Positions 52,022-64,000 of a stretch of 64,000 nucleotides of DNA are shown here, one piece after another (the first letter of the stretch is position 1; the number at the start of each line of letters is the position of its first letter). The translations under genes and the position numbers were made by a program. This DNA comes from Pseudomonas sp. BBP2017 (lineage in GTDB: Bacteria; Pseudomonadota; Gammaproteobacteria; Pseudomonadales; Pseudomonadaceae): positions 274,166 to 338,165 of the forward strand of contig NZ_PVZN01000003.1 in the NCBI RefSeq assembly GCF_003024385.1, in the 5' to 3' direction. Below the pieces are notes generated by a model that did not search any database, was not told where the DNA came from, and worked only from the letters and a program-made list of their open reading frames with translations.

Positions 52022-54103
52022 TCATACCTGCTCCAGCATCAACCCGGAAATACGTTTGACCTTGCGCCGCACCGCATCTTCGAACACCCCCTGGCGCGGC
52101 TCGATCAAAGTGAAACAGCTTTTCGCCCGGGTGATACCGGTGTAGATCAACTCCTTGGTCAACACCGGGTTCAGGGCATCCGGCAGCACCAGGGCAGTGT
52201 GGGTGAACTCCGAGCCTTGGGACTTGTGCACAGTCATGGCATACACAGTTTCCACCTCGCTGAGGCGGCTGGGCAATACAAAGCGCACGCCGCCACGGCC
52301 ATCGTTACGGGCGAAGGCTACCCGCAACACCTGCTGGCCGGGTTGCTGCTCATCAGGCAGACGCAAGGCAATGCCGATGTCACCGTTCATCAGGCCCAAG
52401 CCGTAGTCGTTGCGGGTCATCAGTACCGGTCGGCCCTCATACCAGGGCTGCTCAACATCGATCAGGCCGGCAGCACCCAGCACCCGGCCAACCCGTTGGT
52501 TCAGCCCTTCGACGCCCCACGGGCCTTTGCGCACGGCGCAGAGTAGCTGGAAGGTTTCAAAGCCGTGCAACACGGCCATAGCCCAGGCTTCCCAGCGCGG
52601 GTCATCAGCCGCTGTGGTCAGTGATGGACGTTGCCGGCCAATAATCTGCAAATAGCTGCGATAGCCCTGGGGGCCGTCGTTGCCGCGACCAAGGCCATCG
52701 AGCAGCAGACGGTCGAGGGCGCGATCCTGCTCACCGCGCAGGGTCAGGCCAAACACGTCATCCTGCGTCTGCTGCAATAAGGCCCGTGCCTGTTCGGCAT
52801 CCTGCAGGTTGACCAGGCGCGCCAGCCGGCCGATTCCGCTGGTTTCACCGAAGCGTCGGGAAAAGCGCAACATCACCACTTGCTGGGCCAGTGGATACTG
52901 CTCGGCACTGCCCGCTTGCAGTTCACTGCCAGCCAGCGTCTCACCGCTGACCTGCTCCAGCCAGCCCTGGGTCTGGTCGCTGTAGCGGCCAGCCTCGGCA
53001 TCCCGGCACAGGTCACCGAGCACGGCGCCGGCTTCCACCGAGGCTAGCTGGTCCTTGTCCCCCAGCAACACCAGACGGGCATGAGGCGGTAGCGCAGCCA
53101 GCAAATTGGCCATCATCTCCAGGTCAATCATCGAGGCTTCATCGACCACCAGCACATCCAGAGGCAAGTGATTACCCGCATGGTGACGAAAATGCCGCGA
53201 GCCCGGACGGCTGCCGAGCAAACGGTGCACCGTCGAGACATCAGTTGGAATGTTTTCCCGGACCTGGGCTGCGACTGCCAAGCGCTCAACCTGTTGACCA
53301 ATGGATTCGGTCAGGCGCGCGGCCGCCTTGCCGGTGGGCGCCGCCAGGCGAATGCGCAGGGGACGTCCTGCCTCTACGGCAGGCGCCTGGAGCAAGGCCA
53401 GCAAGCGCACCACCGTGGTGGTCTTACCGGTGCCTGGGCCGCCGGTAATGATGCTGAAAGCGCCACGGGTGGCCAGGGCGCAGGCCAGCTTTTGCCAGTC
53501 CACCTGTCCCGGCTGGCTGCCACCGTCGAACAATTGCGCCAAGCGCGCCGCCAGGTCGGCCGGGGTCGGTTCGACTTGCTCCAGACGTTGACGCAAGGCA
53601 CTGTCGATCTGCCGTTCATAGGCCCAGTAGCGGCGCAAATACAAACGCTGAGCGCTGAGCACCAAAGGCCGCGAAGCCTCTTCGACGCACGCAGCATTGG
53701 CGACCAGGCGACTGCTGGCCAGGCGCTGCAACCAGGTACTCAGGGTCAGTTGTTCAAGTAGCTGCGACGGTAGCAGCAAGGGACCTGCCAGGGCATCGCC
53801 CTCCGGTGGCAGGGACAGGGCAAAATCCGGTTCAGCCAGGGTCTCGCCCAGATCCAGACAGACATGCCCATGGCCCAGCTGGTGGCTGGCCAGGGCCGCT
53901 GCCAGCAACACCAGCGGGTCGCCTCCCGGATCACGCTCTTCGAGAAATCCAACAAAGGCCCGGTCCAGTGCGCGCAGCCAGCCACGTTCGACCCAACGAT
54001 CGAGCAACGCCAGCAGGTCAGCACTATCACTCAATGGCTCAAGTGCTGCCAGATGCTCGGCATCCAGTGGCGTCGGCAGCAGGTCGTCTAGGGTACGGCT
54101 CAT
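52022..54103 (-). CDS. recD: RecBCD exonuclease V subunit RecD
   Basis: 693 residues, larger than E. coli RecD (608). An N-terminal domain that contacts RecB precedes the SF1B helicase core: Walker A IITGGPGTGKTTTVV, the DEAS box VVDEASMIDLEMM, and the C-terminal motif AMTVHKSQGSEF. It is the 5'-3' motor of RecBCD. It is the last gene of recC-recB-recD and overlaps recB by four bases (ATGA). The gap to yfiR is 113 bases. Confidence 0.95.
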   Translation of the reverse strand: MSRTLDDLLPTPLDAEHLAALEPLSDSADLLALLDRWVERGWLRALDRAFVGFLEERDPGGDPLVLLAAALASHQLGHGHVCLDLGETLAEPDFALSLPPEGDALAGPLLLPSQLLEQLTLSTWLQRLASSRLVANAACVEEASRPLVLSAQRLYLRRYWAYERQIDSALRQRLEQVEPTPADLAARLAQLFDGGSQPGQVDWQKLACALATRGAFSIITGGPGTGKTTTVVRLLALLQAPAVEAGRPLRIRLAAPTGKAAARLTESIGQQVERLAVAAQVRENIPTDVSTVHRLLGSRPGSRHFRHHAGNHLPLDVLVVDEASMIDLEMMANLLAALPPHARLVLLGDKDQLASVEAGAVLGDLCRDAEAGRYSDQTQGWLEQVSGETLAGSELQAGSAEQYPLAQQVVMLRFSRRFGETSGIGRLARLVNLQDAEQARALLQQTQDDVFGLTLRGEQDRALDRLLLDGLGRGNDGPQGYRSYLQIIGRQRPSLTTAADDPRWEAWAMAVLHGFETFQLLCAVRKGPWGVEGLNQRVGRVLGAAGLIDVEQPWYEGRPVLMTRNDYGLGLMNGDIGIALRLPDEQQPGQQVLRVAFARNDGRGGVRFVLPSRLSEVETVYAMTVHKSQGSEFTHTALVLPDALNPVLTKELIYTGITRAKSCFTLIEPRQGVFEDAVRRKVKRISGLMLEQV

Positions 54104-57100
54104 GGTGCATCTCCCAGGAACAGGTCATGTTGCTGCGGCGTACTGACGCCACGAAACAGCGCATCAAGGCGCTCGATCAGCTCCCGTGGCGGCTTGACGA
54201 AATACACCCCGCCAGAAGCCGAATACACACCACGCAGAAAGATGAACACGGCGCCGCCCACATGCCGGTCGTAGTCGTAATCCGGCAGCCGCACGCGTAG
54301 CTGGCGATGCATGGCCAGCAGGTAGAGCACGTATTGCAAATCATAGCGGTGGCTGAGGATTGCCGATTCCATAGCCAGTTCGCTGTAGGCCAGATCATCA
54401 GGTCCGAGCCAGTTGGATTTGTAGTCGGCCACGTAGTAGCGCCCATCATGTTCAAAGGCAAGGTCGATAAAGCCCTTGAACATGCCGTTGAGCTGAGCCG
54501 GCTGGGCGGCAATCCGCGTAGCGCCTTGATGGGTGTGCTCACACACCAGGCGGTCAAGCTGGCCGACATCGACCTTGTGGCTGGCAAACCAGAATTCCAT
54601 TTCGATCTGATACTGACTCAGCTGATTCAAGGCCAGGGGCGGACTGTCCGGTGCCAGGGCCATGGGTTGCACCAGTAATTGTTGCAGCCAGTGGCCAAGG
54701 GTGTTGATCCAGCCGGTCCAGTCACGGCGGTTGCAGCGCTGACCAACCGTGCGCTTGAGCGCTTCGTTGTTCGCCGTCACTTGGGCAAAGCCTTCAAGCC
54801 CCGCCCATTCGAGCAGACCATGGAGGAAAGTCCCGGGGTTCGGGCCACGCGGGAAGCGATGGATATCGCCGCTGTCGGGCATCACTTCACGCAACTGTTG
54901 CGGGTCGGGACGCTCGTCATCGAGCAGTTGCTGGGCTTGCGAACTGTCTGCCGCCAGGGTCAGCGACTCCTCGCCAATGCGCAGCGCACTGTAGGAGGCG
55001 ATCCACCAGTTCTCGGCCGCACGGCGCTTGGGCTGGCGCGCTGGCAACAGTTCGGCCTGGTTCGCTGGGGCGCTATAGCCTTGTTCGTTAGCCTCAGGCA
55101 TGGCGTTGCTGGCAATGGCATGGCAACCGGCCTGCAATGCCAGCAGCCAGTCGCTCAACTGGCTGCTGGCCGCCAAAGGGGCACCACCGCCGAGCAGGTA
55201 GCCCAGCGCCGAACGGTGCAGCAACGAGGTCTTGCCGGTGCCACGCTTGAGGTCGGCAACCCCCAGCCAGCAAGCGTGCTGGGCGCGGGTCAGGGCGACA
55301 TAGAGCAGGCGCAGGTCTTCAGCCAGACGCTCATCGTCGGCCAAGGCGATCTGCTCGGCATCCGGGGTCAGGGTCAGGTGCGCCTGCCCATCGCTGTCGT
55401 GCCAGGCCAAGGGCAGGCGCTGACCGTCCACCGGTTTGCTGGTGCAGATGAATGGCAGGAACACCAGCGGGTATTCCAGGCCCTTGGACTTGTGGATGGT
55501 CACTACCTTAACCAGTTGCTCATCACTTTCCAGGCGCAGGATCTGCTCTTCGCCAGCCTGACCAGTGCTGGCCAGATGCTCGCCCAGGTGGCGGATCAGT
55601 GCCTGCTCGCCATCGAGTTCGGTGGCCGCCTGCTGCAGCAACTCGGCAAGGTGCAACAGGTTGGTCAGCACCCGCTCACCGTCGCTGCGAGCCATCAACA
55701 CTTGAGGCAAGTCAAAGTCGTGCAGTAAGCGGCGTAACATCGGTAATACACCCTGACTGCGCCAGATCAGCCGGTACTGGCGGAACTGCATGACCCAGCG
55801 TTCCCACACCCTCTCGTTCTGGTTCAACTGCTCCAGCGCCGACAGCGGCAGGTTCAGGGTGATGCTGGCCAGTGCCGCCTTGAGCAGACGCTCGGCGTCC
55901 GGCTCGGCACAGGCCTTGAGCCAGGCCAGCAGGTCCTGGGCTTCCTGGGCGGCGAACACCGAGTCCTTGTCTGAGAGGTACACACTGCGGACATCGCGGG
56001 CCGCCAGTTCGGCGCGAATCAACTGCGCTTCACGGCCATCGCGTACCAGGATGGCGATGTCCGAAGGCAGGCAGCCACGCAGCGACTGATCGGCCTGAAG
56101 AAAGCCGCTACGGCCTTGTTGCCCGCCATTGAGCAGCGCGACAATCTGACTGGCACAACTGGTGGCCAGCTGCTGACGGTAGACCGCCGTAGAGACCGGT
56201 TCGTCGCTGTGCAACTGCCACAGATTCAGGGCGGCAAACACCTGTCCGTCGACCTGAAACTGCTCACTACGGCCTTTAGCCTTGACCTCGACAAAGGGCA
56301 CCGGGTTGTCATCACCCTCGCGAAACAGGAAGGCCCCACGTCCCTGCTCACGCAGTTCGGCCTGCATGAACACATGATTGACCGCGCTGACCATGGCTTG
56401 GCTGGAGCGGTAGTTGGTGTCCAGGCTGTGCAGGCGTCCGGCAGTGGCGCGACGGGCACCCAGGTAGGTGAAGATATCGGCACCGCGGAACGCATAGATC
56501 GCCTGCTTGGGGTCACCGATCATGAACAGGCCGGTGTCCTGAACATTCTCTTCAATGCGGTAGATGCGCTGAAAGATTCGGTACTGGACCGGGTCGGTGT
56601 CCTGGAACTCATCGATCAAGGCGACCGGGAACTGCTCACGGATCAGGCCTGCCAGACGCTCGCCGGCATCGCCGTGCAGGGCGTGATCGAGGCGCAGGAG
56701 CATGTCGTCAAAGCCCATTTGCGCACGACGGCGTTTTTCCTGTTCAAAGCGTGCGCCCACCCAGGCGGCGGCGTGTTCCAACAGCCGGGCATCGGGCGTC
56801 GGCAAGGCTTTCAGTTGATCCTGCAGACCTTCCATCACCTGCAGTGCCGGGTGGCTCGGCGGCTCGCCTTTCCAGGCTTCAGCCATGCCTGCACGGGTCA
56901 GGCGGGTGAAACCGGTACCCAGATCCAGCTCCAGCGCCAGCTCATCTGTAGCCCAGGTGGCCAGTTTCTCGCACCAGGGCTCGAAGTAACGGGCCTGCAT
57001 CTTGCGACCGTCCACTTGCTTGGCGGCCAGGCCGTCACGGCAGATTTGCAGCAGTTCGCCCGACCACTGGGCCCAGGGCGCCTTGATCGCGCGCAACTGC

Positions 57101-57780
57101 TCGGCGCGCTGTTGCAACACTGCGTCGATCAACGCCTGCGGCTCTTCTGCGCTGTTGTCGATACGCTGCCGCCCAAACAGGGCGCGCACCCGAGGCAGCA
57201 GCGCATCAGGACTGACCCAATGACTACGCACCCAGGCCAGGGCATCGCCTTGCATGCTGTAGCAAAAGCGCCGCCAGTAATCGCGCATGACCTGGCCGAG
57301 CAACTCGCTGTGATCGGTTTCCAGTGTCTGTGTAAACAGGCTGCCGCTGTCGAAGGCGTGCTCGCGCAACATGCGCTGACACCAGCTGTGAATAGTCGAG
57401 ACTGCCGCCTCGTCCATCCATTGCGCAGCCACGTCCAGACGATTGGCGCACGCTGGCCACAGGTCTTGTTGATAGTCGTCGCGCAGCAGCTGCAGTAACG
57501 GATCAGCATCATCCATCTCGCCACGGAAGAAGCGTGCCGCTTCAGCCAGACGAGTACGAATGCGCTCGCGCAACTCCTTGGTGGCGGCATCGGTGAAGGT
57601 CACCACCAACACCTGAGGTGGCAGCAGTTCGCGGCCGAAGCCCTGCTCGCCGCCATGACCAAGCACCAGGCGCAGGTACAGGGCGGAGATGGTAAAAGTC
57701 TTGCCGGTGCCGGCACTGGCTTCGATCAACTGACTGCCGTGCAGCGGAAAGCTCAGTGCCAGGGGTGCGCTGCGACTCAT
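54100..57780 (-). CDS. recB: RecBCD exonuclease V subunit RecB (helicase-nuclease)
   Basis: 1226 residues. UvrD-type helicase motifs: Walker A IEASAGTGKTFTI, LIDEFQDTDPVQY, GDPKQAIYAFRGADI and VTIHKSKGLEYP. The C-terminal nuclease has the catalytic set D/D/K in GFIDLAFEHDGRYYVADYKSNWLG. RecB is the 3'-5' motor and the only nuclease of the complex that processes double-strand breaks up to Chi. It overlaps recC and recD by four bases on either side. Confidence 0.96.
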   Translation of the reverse strand: MSRSAPLALSFPLHGSQLIEASAGTGKTFTISALYLRLVLGHGGEQGFGRELLPPQVLVVTFTDAATKELRERIRTRLAEAARFFRGEMDDADPLLQLLRDDYQQDLWPACANRLDVAAQWMDEAAVSTIHSWCQRMLREHAFDSGSLFTQTLETDHSELLGQVMRDYWRRFCYSMQGDALAWVRSHWVSPDALLPRVRALFGRQRIDNSAEEPQALIDAVLQQRAEQLRAIKAPWAQWSGELLQICRDGLAAKQVDGRKMQARYFEPWCEKLATWATDELALELDLGTGFTRLTRAGMAEAWKGEPPSHPALQVMEGLQDQLKALPTPDARLLEHAAAWVGARFEQEKRRRAQMGFDDMLLRLDHALHGDAGERLAGLIREQFPVALIDEFQDTDPVQYRIFQRIYRIEENVQDTGLFMIGDPKQAIYAFRGADIFTYLGARRATAGRLHSLDTNYRSSQAMVSAVNHVFMQAELREQGRGAFLFREGDDNPVPFVEVKAKGRSEQFQVDGQVFAALNLWQLHSDEPVSTAVYRQQLATSCASQIVALLNGGQQGRSGFLQADQSLRGCLPSDIAILVRDGREAQLIRAELAARDVRSVYLSDKDSVFAAQEAQDLLAWLKACAEPDAERLLKAALASITLNLPLSALEQLNQNERVWERWVMQFRQYRLIWRSQGVLPMLRRLLHDFDLPQVLMARSDGERVLTNLLHLAELLQQAATELDGEQALIRHLGEHLASTGQAGEEQILRLESDEQLVKVVTIHKSKGLEYPLVFLPFICTSKPVDGQRLPLAWHDSDGQAHLTLTPDAEQIALADDERLAEDLRLLYVALTRAQHACWLGVADLKRGTGKTSLLHRSALGYLLGGGAPLAASSQLSDWLLALQAGCHAIASNAMPEANEQGYSAPANQAELLPARQPKRRAAENWWIASYSALRIGEESLTLAADSSQAQQLLDDERPDPQQLREVMPDSGDIHRFPRGPNPGTFLHGLLEWAGLEGFAQVTANNEALKRTVGQRCNRRDWTGWINTLGHWLQQLLVQPMALAPDSPPLALNQLSQYQIEMEFWFASHKVDVGQLDRLVCEHTHQGATRIAAQPAQLNGMFKGFIDLAFEHDGRYYVADYKSNWLGPDDLAYSELAMESAILSHRYDLQYVLYLLAMHRQLRVRLPDYDYDRHVGGAVFIFLRGVYSASGGVYFVKPPRELIERLDALFRGVSTPQQHDLFLGDAP

Positions 57781-60700
57781 TGGGCGTCCTCCTCATTGCC
57801 CAAGGTCTGCCAGGGCGCATCGAACATCGGGCGGTACAAGGCTTCACACCAGCCCTCGAACTCTTCGCTGGCCTTCAACGCCGCGAAATCGCTGAACTGT
57901 CGTGCCAGCGCGGTGCTTTCGCTACGTTCGCCAAAACTGTTCAGGCCATCACCTTCATAGGACTTGGCCGCAGCAGCCAACGCTTTATCGGGGTCGCTCT
58001 GGGCCAGCCAAGCGAACGCAGTCTTGGTCGCTACAGGCAGTGGTGCACTCATGCCTGCCTGACGGGCCAGGAGCAGGTCACCGAGCATGTCGGCGGCACG
58101 CGCTTGCTCGATCGGAGCCAGCAACAGCGTGATATCCGTGGCCACCACAGCACTGTGCAACGGCAGGCCGACGGCACAGGCGGCCAGATGCATGACCCAG
58201 GTCGAAATCAGCCGATGCCACTTCAGCGAGCGGCCGCTGCTGATGCCATTGGGCAAGGTGGTAATGCTCAGCAGGGACTGATCGTCACGCTGATAGACCC
58301 GGCCAAGCCAGCCTTCAAGTTTGAGCTGGCGGTACTCGAAGCGAATCGGTAACGCACTGTCCAGAGCCTTGGGCCACTGGCGCAGCAACTGTTGATGGCG
58401 CTGCAACAAATCCGGCAACGGTTCGATCAACTCAGCCTGCAGGCATTGACCGAACCCCGCCAATGGCAGCATGCCGCTACCCTGCAGGCGACGCGCCTGA
58501 GTGCCAAGCGCCTGGTTGGCGCCATCCGGATTTGCCAAGGCCGCAGCCAATAGGCTTTCGCTAAGGCTGTAGCGCTGCAAGGCGTCAAGTACGAAGGGTT
58601 CTTCATCGGCCAGCGGCGCTTGCACCGCCTCGAAGAACACTTTCAGGCGCTGGCTGAAGAAGTGCCGCACCGGATGGCGGAGGAAATCCTGCAACAAGGT
58701 CAGGCTCAAGGCTTCATCGCTGCTGTAAGGCGGCAGGTCACCCTCGGCCTTGGGTTGTTCCTCGGCCGGTAGGTGCAGCGTTCGCCACTCGCGTGCATAA
58801 CTGAACAGACTACTGCCCTTGTGGAAGTAGCGGGCACTGAAGGGCTGCAGCGGGTGTTCCACGGTCAGGGCATGCAGCAACTGTTCGCCACCATCAAGCT
58901 TATCGTGCGCCTTGGCAGCAGCTAGCCTCCAACCGCCGGCGAGATGATCGCGTAACTGCCCGATCAATACCGAGGCCGGACGTTCGCTGTTGTCACGAAT
59001 GCTGTGGCCGACCCAACTGACATACAACTGGTCGCGCGCCGACAGCAATGCTTCAAGCAACAGGTAACGGTCATCCTCGCGGCGCGAGCGGTCACCCGGG
59101 CGATAGTCACTGCCCATCAAGTCGAAGTCCAGCGGTGGTTGTGCGCGCGGATAATCGCCATCGTTCATACCCAGCAGGCAGACCACCTTGAACGGGATCG
59201 CGCGCATGGGCATCAGGGTGCAAAAATTCACCGAACCGGCGAGGAACCGTTGCGACAGACGCCCCTGGTCGAGTCCGGCCAGCCAGGCTTCGCGGACCAC
59301 GGTCAGTGGTAGCAGGTCTTCGAGCGCGACCGACTCACAGGTTTGCAACCAGGTCTCACGCAAGGTCTGCAGTTGTACCAGCAGGTAGTCGTCGTGCTCG
59401 GTTTCGGCCAGGAAGAACACCTGCAGCAACGCATGCAGGCGCTCGCCCCATTGCGCGGCAGTCGCGGCTTTGGACAACTGTTGATAGGCGATTTCCAGAG
59501 CGTCGAGCAAGGCCACCAGCGGACCAATCAATGCGGCGTCCAAACCACCGATTTCGTCGAACGGCTCGATCCCGTCGCAACTTTCGCCGACACCCACGGC
59601 ATAGCCAAGCAGCATGCGCCGCAGACCGAATCGCCAGCTGTTCTGTTCCAGGTCCGCCGGCAAGCCCAAGCTCGCTCGCTGTTCAGCGTTCAGGCCCCAG
59701 CGGATACCGGCTCCCTCGATCCAGCGGTGCAGGGTCGGCAGGTCGCTTTCTTTGATGGCAAACCGTGCACGCAAAGCCGGCACGTCGAGCAGGTCGAGAA
59801 TCTCGCTGACCGCAAAGCGGCTATCCGGCAATTTCAGCAGATGCTCCAGGGCAATCAGTAGCGGATCACGGCCACGCTGGCCCTGGTCGGTCAGGGTAAA
59901 GGGAATGAAGCGTGGATCATCGCGGCCCAATTGACCGAACACCGCACGTATATGCGGGGCGTAGGTGTTGATATCCGGCAGCATGACAATCACATCACGC
60001 GGACGCAGGTGCGGATCGGCACTGAAACGGGCGAGCAACTGGTCGTGAAGTATCTCCACTTCGCGCTGCGGACTGTGGGCGACATGGAAGCGTACCGAGC
60101 GATCCTTGGCTGGGTCGACTGCAGGCCACAATTCGCGGGTCTCAGCCAGCGGACGCAGTTCGAGAATGTCGTCCTGCAGTTGATTGAGCAGGGTTTGCGG
60201 CTGACTTTCGCTGAACAGGTCGATGCGCCCGTCAGTGAATGCGGCACGGTAACTGCCGGGATCATCGTAACTGTCGAGCAGGTTGATGTAGTCACGGCCC
60301 TGCTTGCCCCAGGCAGCCAGCAGCGGGTGTGCGTGCTGATGCAGGGATTGTGCGTCGATCAGGCTGGGCATGCCCTGCTTGCGTTGCTGGCGCTTGTACT
60401 GGTGGCGCAGCAGGTCCTTGTCGGCAACGATATCCGCCCAGTGGTGCCGACAGGGGTTGTGCACACAGAGCAGTACCTGGCTGAAACGGGCCAGGCCGGC
60501 CAAGGCTTCAAGCGCCTGGGCAGGCAACGAGGAAATACCGAAGACGATCACCCGGGAAGGGAGCCCGGCGGGTGCTTGCTCAAGGCTGTTGATCCGCTCG
60601 ATAAAACGCTGGTGCACCCCGGCACGACTCTGGGCCATGCCTTCCTCGCCGACATCCAGCAACAGCGCGCGCCACAATTCGGCTTGCCAGCAGTTGGCGG

Positions 60701-61256
60701 GGGGCAACGGCTTGGCGTCGCCGCGGGCAGTGTTCAGCACATGCCGTCCGGCAGCCCAGTCCTTGAGCCAGTCGGCACGATAGACCTGGTATTGGTCAAA
60801 CAGGTCGGCCAGACGCTCGGCCAGTTGGTAGCGCTTGCGCAGGTCGCTGTCGTCGGTGAGAAAGCGCTGCAGGGGCTCGAAGTGGGGCTTGTCGATGACT
60901 TCAGGGAGCAGACGCATCAGGCGCCAGGTCAGCGGGGCCTTGTCGAGCAGGGAGACTTCCGGGATCTCATCGCGGCCCAGCACACGTCGGTACAGCTGCC
61001 ACATGAAGCTGCCAGGCAGTTGCACTTCGATCGCTGCAGCAATGCCACAGCCGCCCTGGTCATCGTCTTCAGGGTCTTCGGCCAGGGCCAGTTTGAGCCA
61101 CTGGGCAATACCGTTGCTTTGCACCAGGACAATTTCATTTTCCAAGGGTGCCAGGGGATGTAGACGCATCCAGCTCACTACCAGGCTGCGCAGTTCATCC
61201 AGACGATTGCCGTGGACCACCATGAATCCCGGAAGGAGTGGGTTTGCGTGCGGCAT
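57777..61256 (-). CDS. recC: RecBCD exonuclease V subunit RecC
   Basis: 1159 residues, typical for RecC. The N-terminus has MVVHGNRLDELRSLVVSWM. Inactive-helicase blocks are seen, for example DVIVMLPDINTYAPHIRAVFG and VVCLLGMNDGDYPRAQPPLDFD. RecC recognises Chi and holds the complex together. The start at 61256 has AAGGAT upstream; an internal ATG eleven codons later is possible. It is the first gene of the recCBD operon, about 90 bases from the rRNA operon terminator, on the same strand. Confidence 0.95.
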   Translation of the reverse strand: MPHANPLLPGFMVVHGNRLDELRSLVVSWMRLHPLAPLENEIVLVQSNGIAQWLKLALAEDPEDDDQGGCGIAAAIEVQLPGSFMWQLYRRVLGRDEIPEVSLLDKAPLTWRLMRLLPEVIDKPHFEPLQRFLTDDSDLRKRYQLAERLADLFDQYQVYRADWLKDWAAGRHVLNTARGDAKPLPPANCWQAELWRALLLDVGEEGMAQSRAGVHQRFIERINSLEQAPAGLPSRVIVFGISSLPAQALEALAGLARFSQVLLCVHNPCRHHWADIVADKDLLRHQYKRQQRKQGMPSLIDAQSLHQHAHPLLAAWGKQGRDYINLLDSYDDPGSYRAAFTDGRIDLFSESQPQTLLNQLQDDILELRPLAETRELWPAVDPAKDRSVRFHVAHSPQREVEILHDQLLARFSADPHLRPRDVIVMLPDINTYAPHIRAVFGQLGRDDPRFIPFTLTDQGQRGRDPLLIALEHLLKLPDSRFAVSEILDLLDVPALRARFAIKESDLPTLHRWIEGAGIRWGLNAEQRASLGLPADLEQNSWRFGLRRMLLGYAVGVGESCDGIEPFDEIGGLDAALIGPLVALLDALEIAYQQLSKAATAAQWGERLHALLQVFFLAETEHDDYLLVQLQTLRETWLQTCESVALEDLLPLTVVREAWLAGLDQGRLSQRFLAGSVNFCTLMPMRAIPFKVVCLLGMNDGDYPRAQPPLDFDLMGSDYRPGDRSRREDDRYLLLEALLSARDQLYVSWVGHSIRDNSERPASVLIGQLRDHLAGGWRLAAAKAHDKLDGGEQLLHALTVEHPLQPFSARYFHKGSSLFSYAREWRTLHLPAEEQPKAEGDLPPYSSDEALSLTLLQDFLRHPVRHFFSQRLKVFFEAVQAPLADEEPFVLDALQRYSLSESLLAAALANPDGANQALGTQARRLQGSGMLPLAGFGQCLQAELIEPLPDLLQRHQQLLRQWPKALDSALPIRFEYRQLKLEGWLGRVYQRDDQSLLSITTLPNGISSGRSLKWHRLISTWVMHLAACAVGLPLHSAVVATDITLLLAPIEQARAADMLGDLLLARQAGMSAPLPVATKTAFAWLAQSDPDKALAAAAKSYEGDGLNSFGERSESTALARQFSDFAALKASEEFEGWCEALYRPMFDAPWQTLGNEEDAQ

Positions 61257-61347
61257 TGGACATCCTTGAGGCTGTGCGGGCAGGGGGAAACCATATCATG
61301 GGCTTGGCCCTCGATGAGGGCAGAACTGGTAGCAAAAATTACCGCCC

Positions 61348-61390
61348 GGAAAAGACAAAACCCCTACCTGCATATGCAGATAGGGGTTTC
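61348..61390 (-). terminator. Terminator of the rRNA operon
   Basis: On the minus strand a hairpin AAACCCCTA-CTGCAT / ATGCAG-TAGGGGTTT is followed by a T-rich stretch (TTTTGTCTTTT). It lies just past the 5S gene and before recC. Confidence 0.9.
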
Positions 61391-61399
61391 GGAATTTAA

Positions 61400-61515
61400 T
61401 CTTGACGATGACCTACTCTCACATGGGGAAACCCCACACTACCATCGGCGATGCATCGTTTCACTGCTGAGTTCGGGATGGGATCAGGTGGTTCCAATGC
61501 TCTATGGTCGTCAAG
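61400..61515 (-). rRNA. rrf: 5S ribosomal RNA
   Basis: About 116 bases, minus strand. Internal blocks CCTGATCCCATCCCGAAC and GTGAAACGATGCATCGCC and the terminal helix (CTTGACGAC with GTCATCGTCAAG) are those of Pseudomonas 5S rRNA. The ends were set from the terminal helix and may be off by one or two bases. Confidence 0.95.
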
Positions 61516-61648
61516 AAATTCTGTTGCCAGAACGTCTTGTTAGACACTCCAGCGAATCGGGTATGTGACAATTTGTGGTTTACGAACTTTCGGTTCATTT
61601 CGTCTTCACCACCACAATCTGCGCTGCAGATTGCTTGGGTGTTATATG
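61516..61648 (-). other. 23S-5S intergenic spacer
   Basis: About 130 transcribed bases without a tRNA or other gene. The edge next to 23S carries the part of the processing stem that pairs with the 23S 5' flank, which is outside the window. Confidence 0.75.

Positions 61649-64000
<2,352 letters not shown>

Overview
The window reads as chromosomal DNA of a fluorescent Pseudomonas, most likely from the P. putida group. The reasons are gene content and synteny: morA-glyA, cobW-ybdD-cstA-mapZ, radA-mscL-fprB-ppoR-rlmG and pcaHG-ypfJ-mcpS are all recognisable Pseudomonas neighbourhoods. Codon use is GC-rich, and the intergenic repeats are Pseudomonas REP/REPIN elements (core GCGGGCTTGCCCCGC). No insertion sequence, prophage, integron or CRISPR array is visible. 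Family assignments come from reading the translations; no database search was run.

Layout. 1-6.4 kb: 5' end of gdhA, ettA, and the c-di-GMP regulator morA. 6.5-17.4 kb: glyA, a CobW-family GTPase, ybdD-cstA, the PilZ receptor mapZ, a nucleobase permease, radA, mscL, fprB and the LuxR solo ppoR. 17.4-25.3 kb: rlmG, a cyanide-insensitive oxidase operon (cioAB plus a 51-codon DUF2474 gene), a DJ-1-like protein lacking its catalytic Cys, a GNAT protein, and a purine permease-trmA pair. 25.3-38.9 kb: an aromatic/alicyclic acid island with a quinate/shikimate dehydrogenase, a TetR regulator, the fused dehydroshikimate dehydratase quiC, an MFS importer, a less characterised IclR-controlled module (EamA transporter, QuiC-like TIM barrel, KstD-like flavoprotein) and pcaHG. 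Together these would turn quinate or shikimate into 3-dehydroshikimate, then protocatechuate, then beta-carboxymuconate. 39-48.9 kb: the chemoreceptor mcpS, ggt, a LysR gene, mdaB, an ABM monooxygenase, a cupin, and mmsAB with a divergent LysR gene. 49-52 kb: a DUF2846 lipoprotein and the yfiRNB c-di-GMP operon, in which yfiR is frameshifted. 52-61.3 kb: recCBD. 61.3-64 kb: an rRNA operon on the minus strand (terminator, 5S, spacer, 3' part of 23S).

Themes. Three c-di-GMP components lie here: MorA, MapZ and YfiN. The YfiN repressor YfiR is broken by one extra base inside a quasi-palindrome, which predicts deregulated YfiN if the base is real. The aromatic-acid island carries readable operators: a TetR-type palindrome at quiC, a PcaQ-type site at pcaH, and TGGAA-N5-TTCCA sites at both IclR-flanking promoters. 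AANAAYAA motifs matching the Crc/Hfq target consensus sit at the starts of cstA, the nucleobase permease, the quinate/shikimate dehydrogenase, mcpS and mmsA. REPIN elements punctuate gene ends, and one encodes the last residues of the CobW protein.
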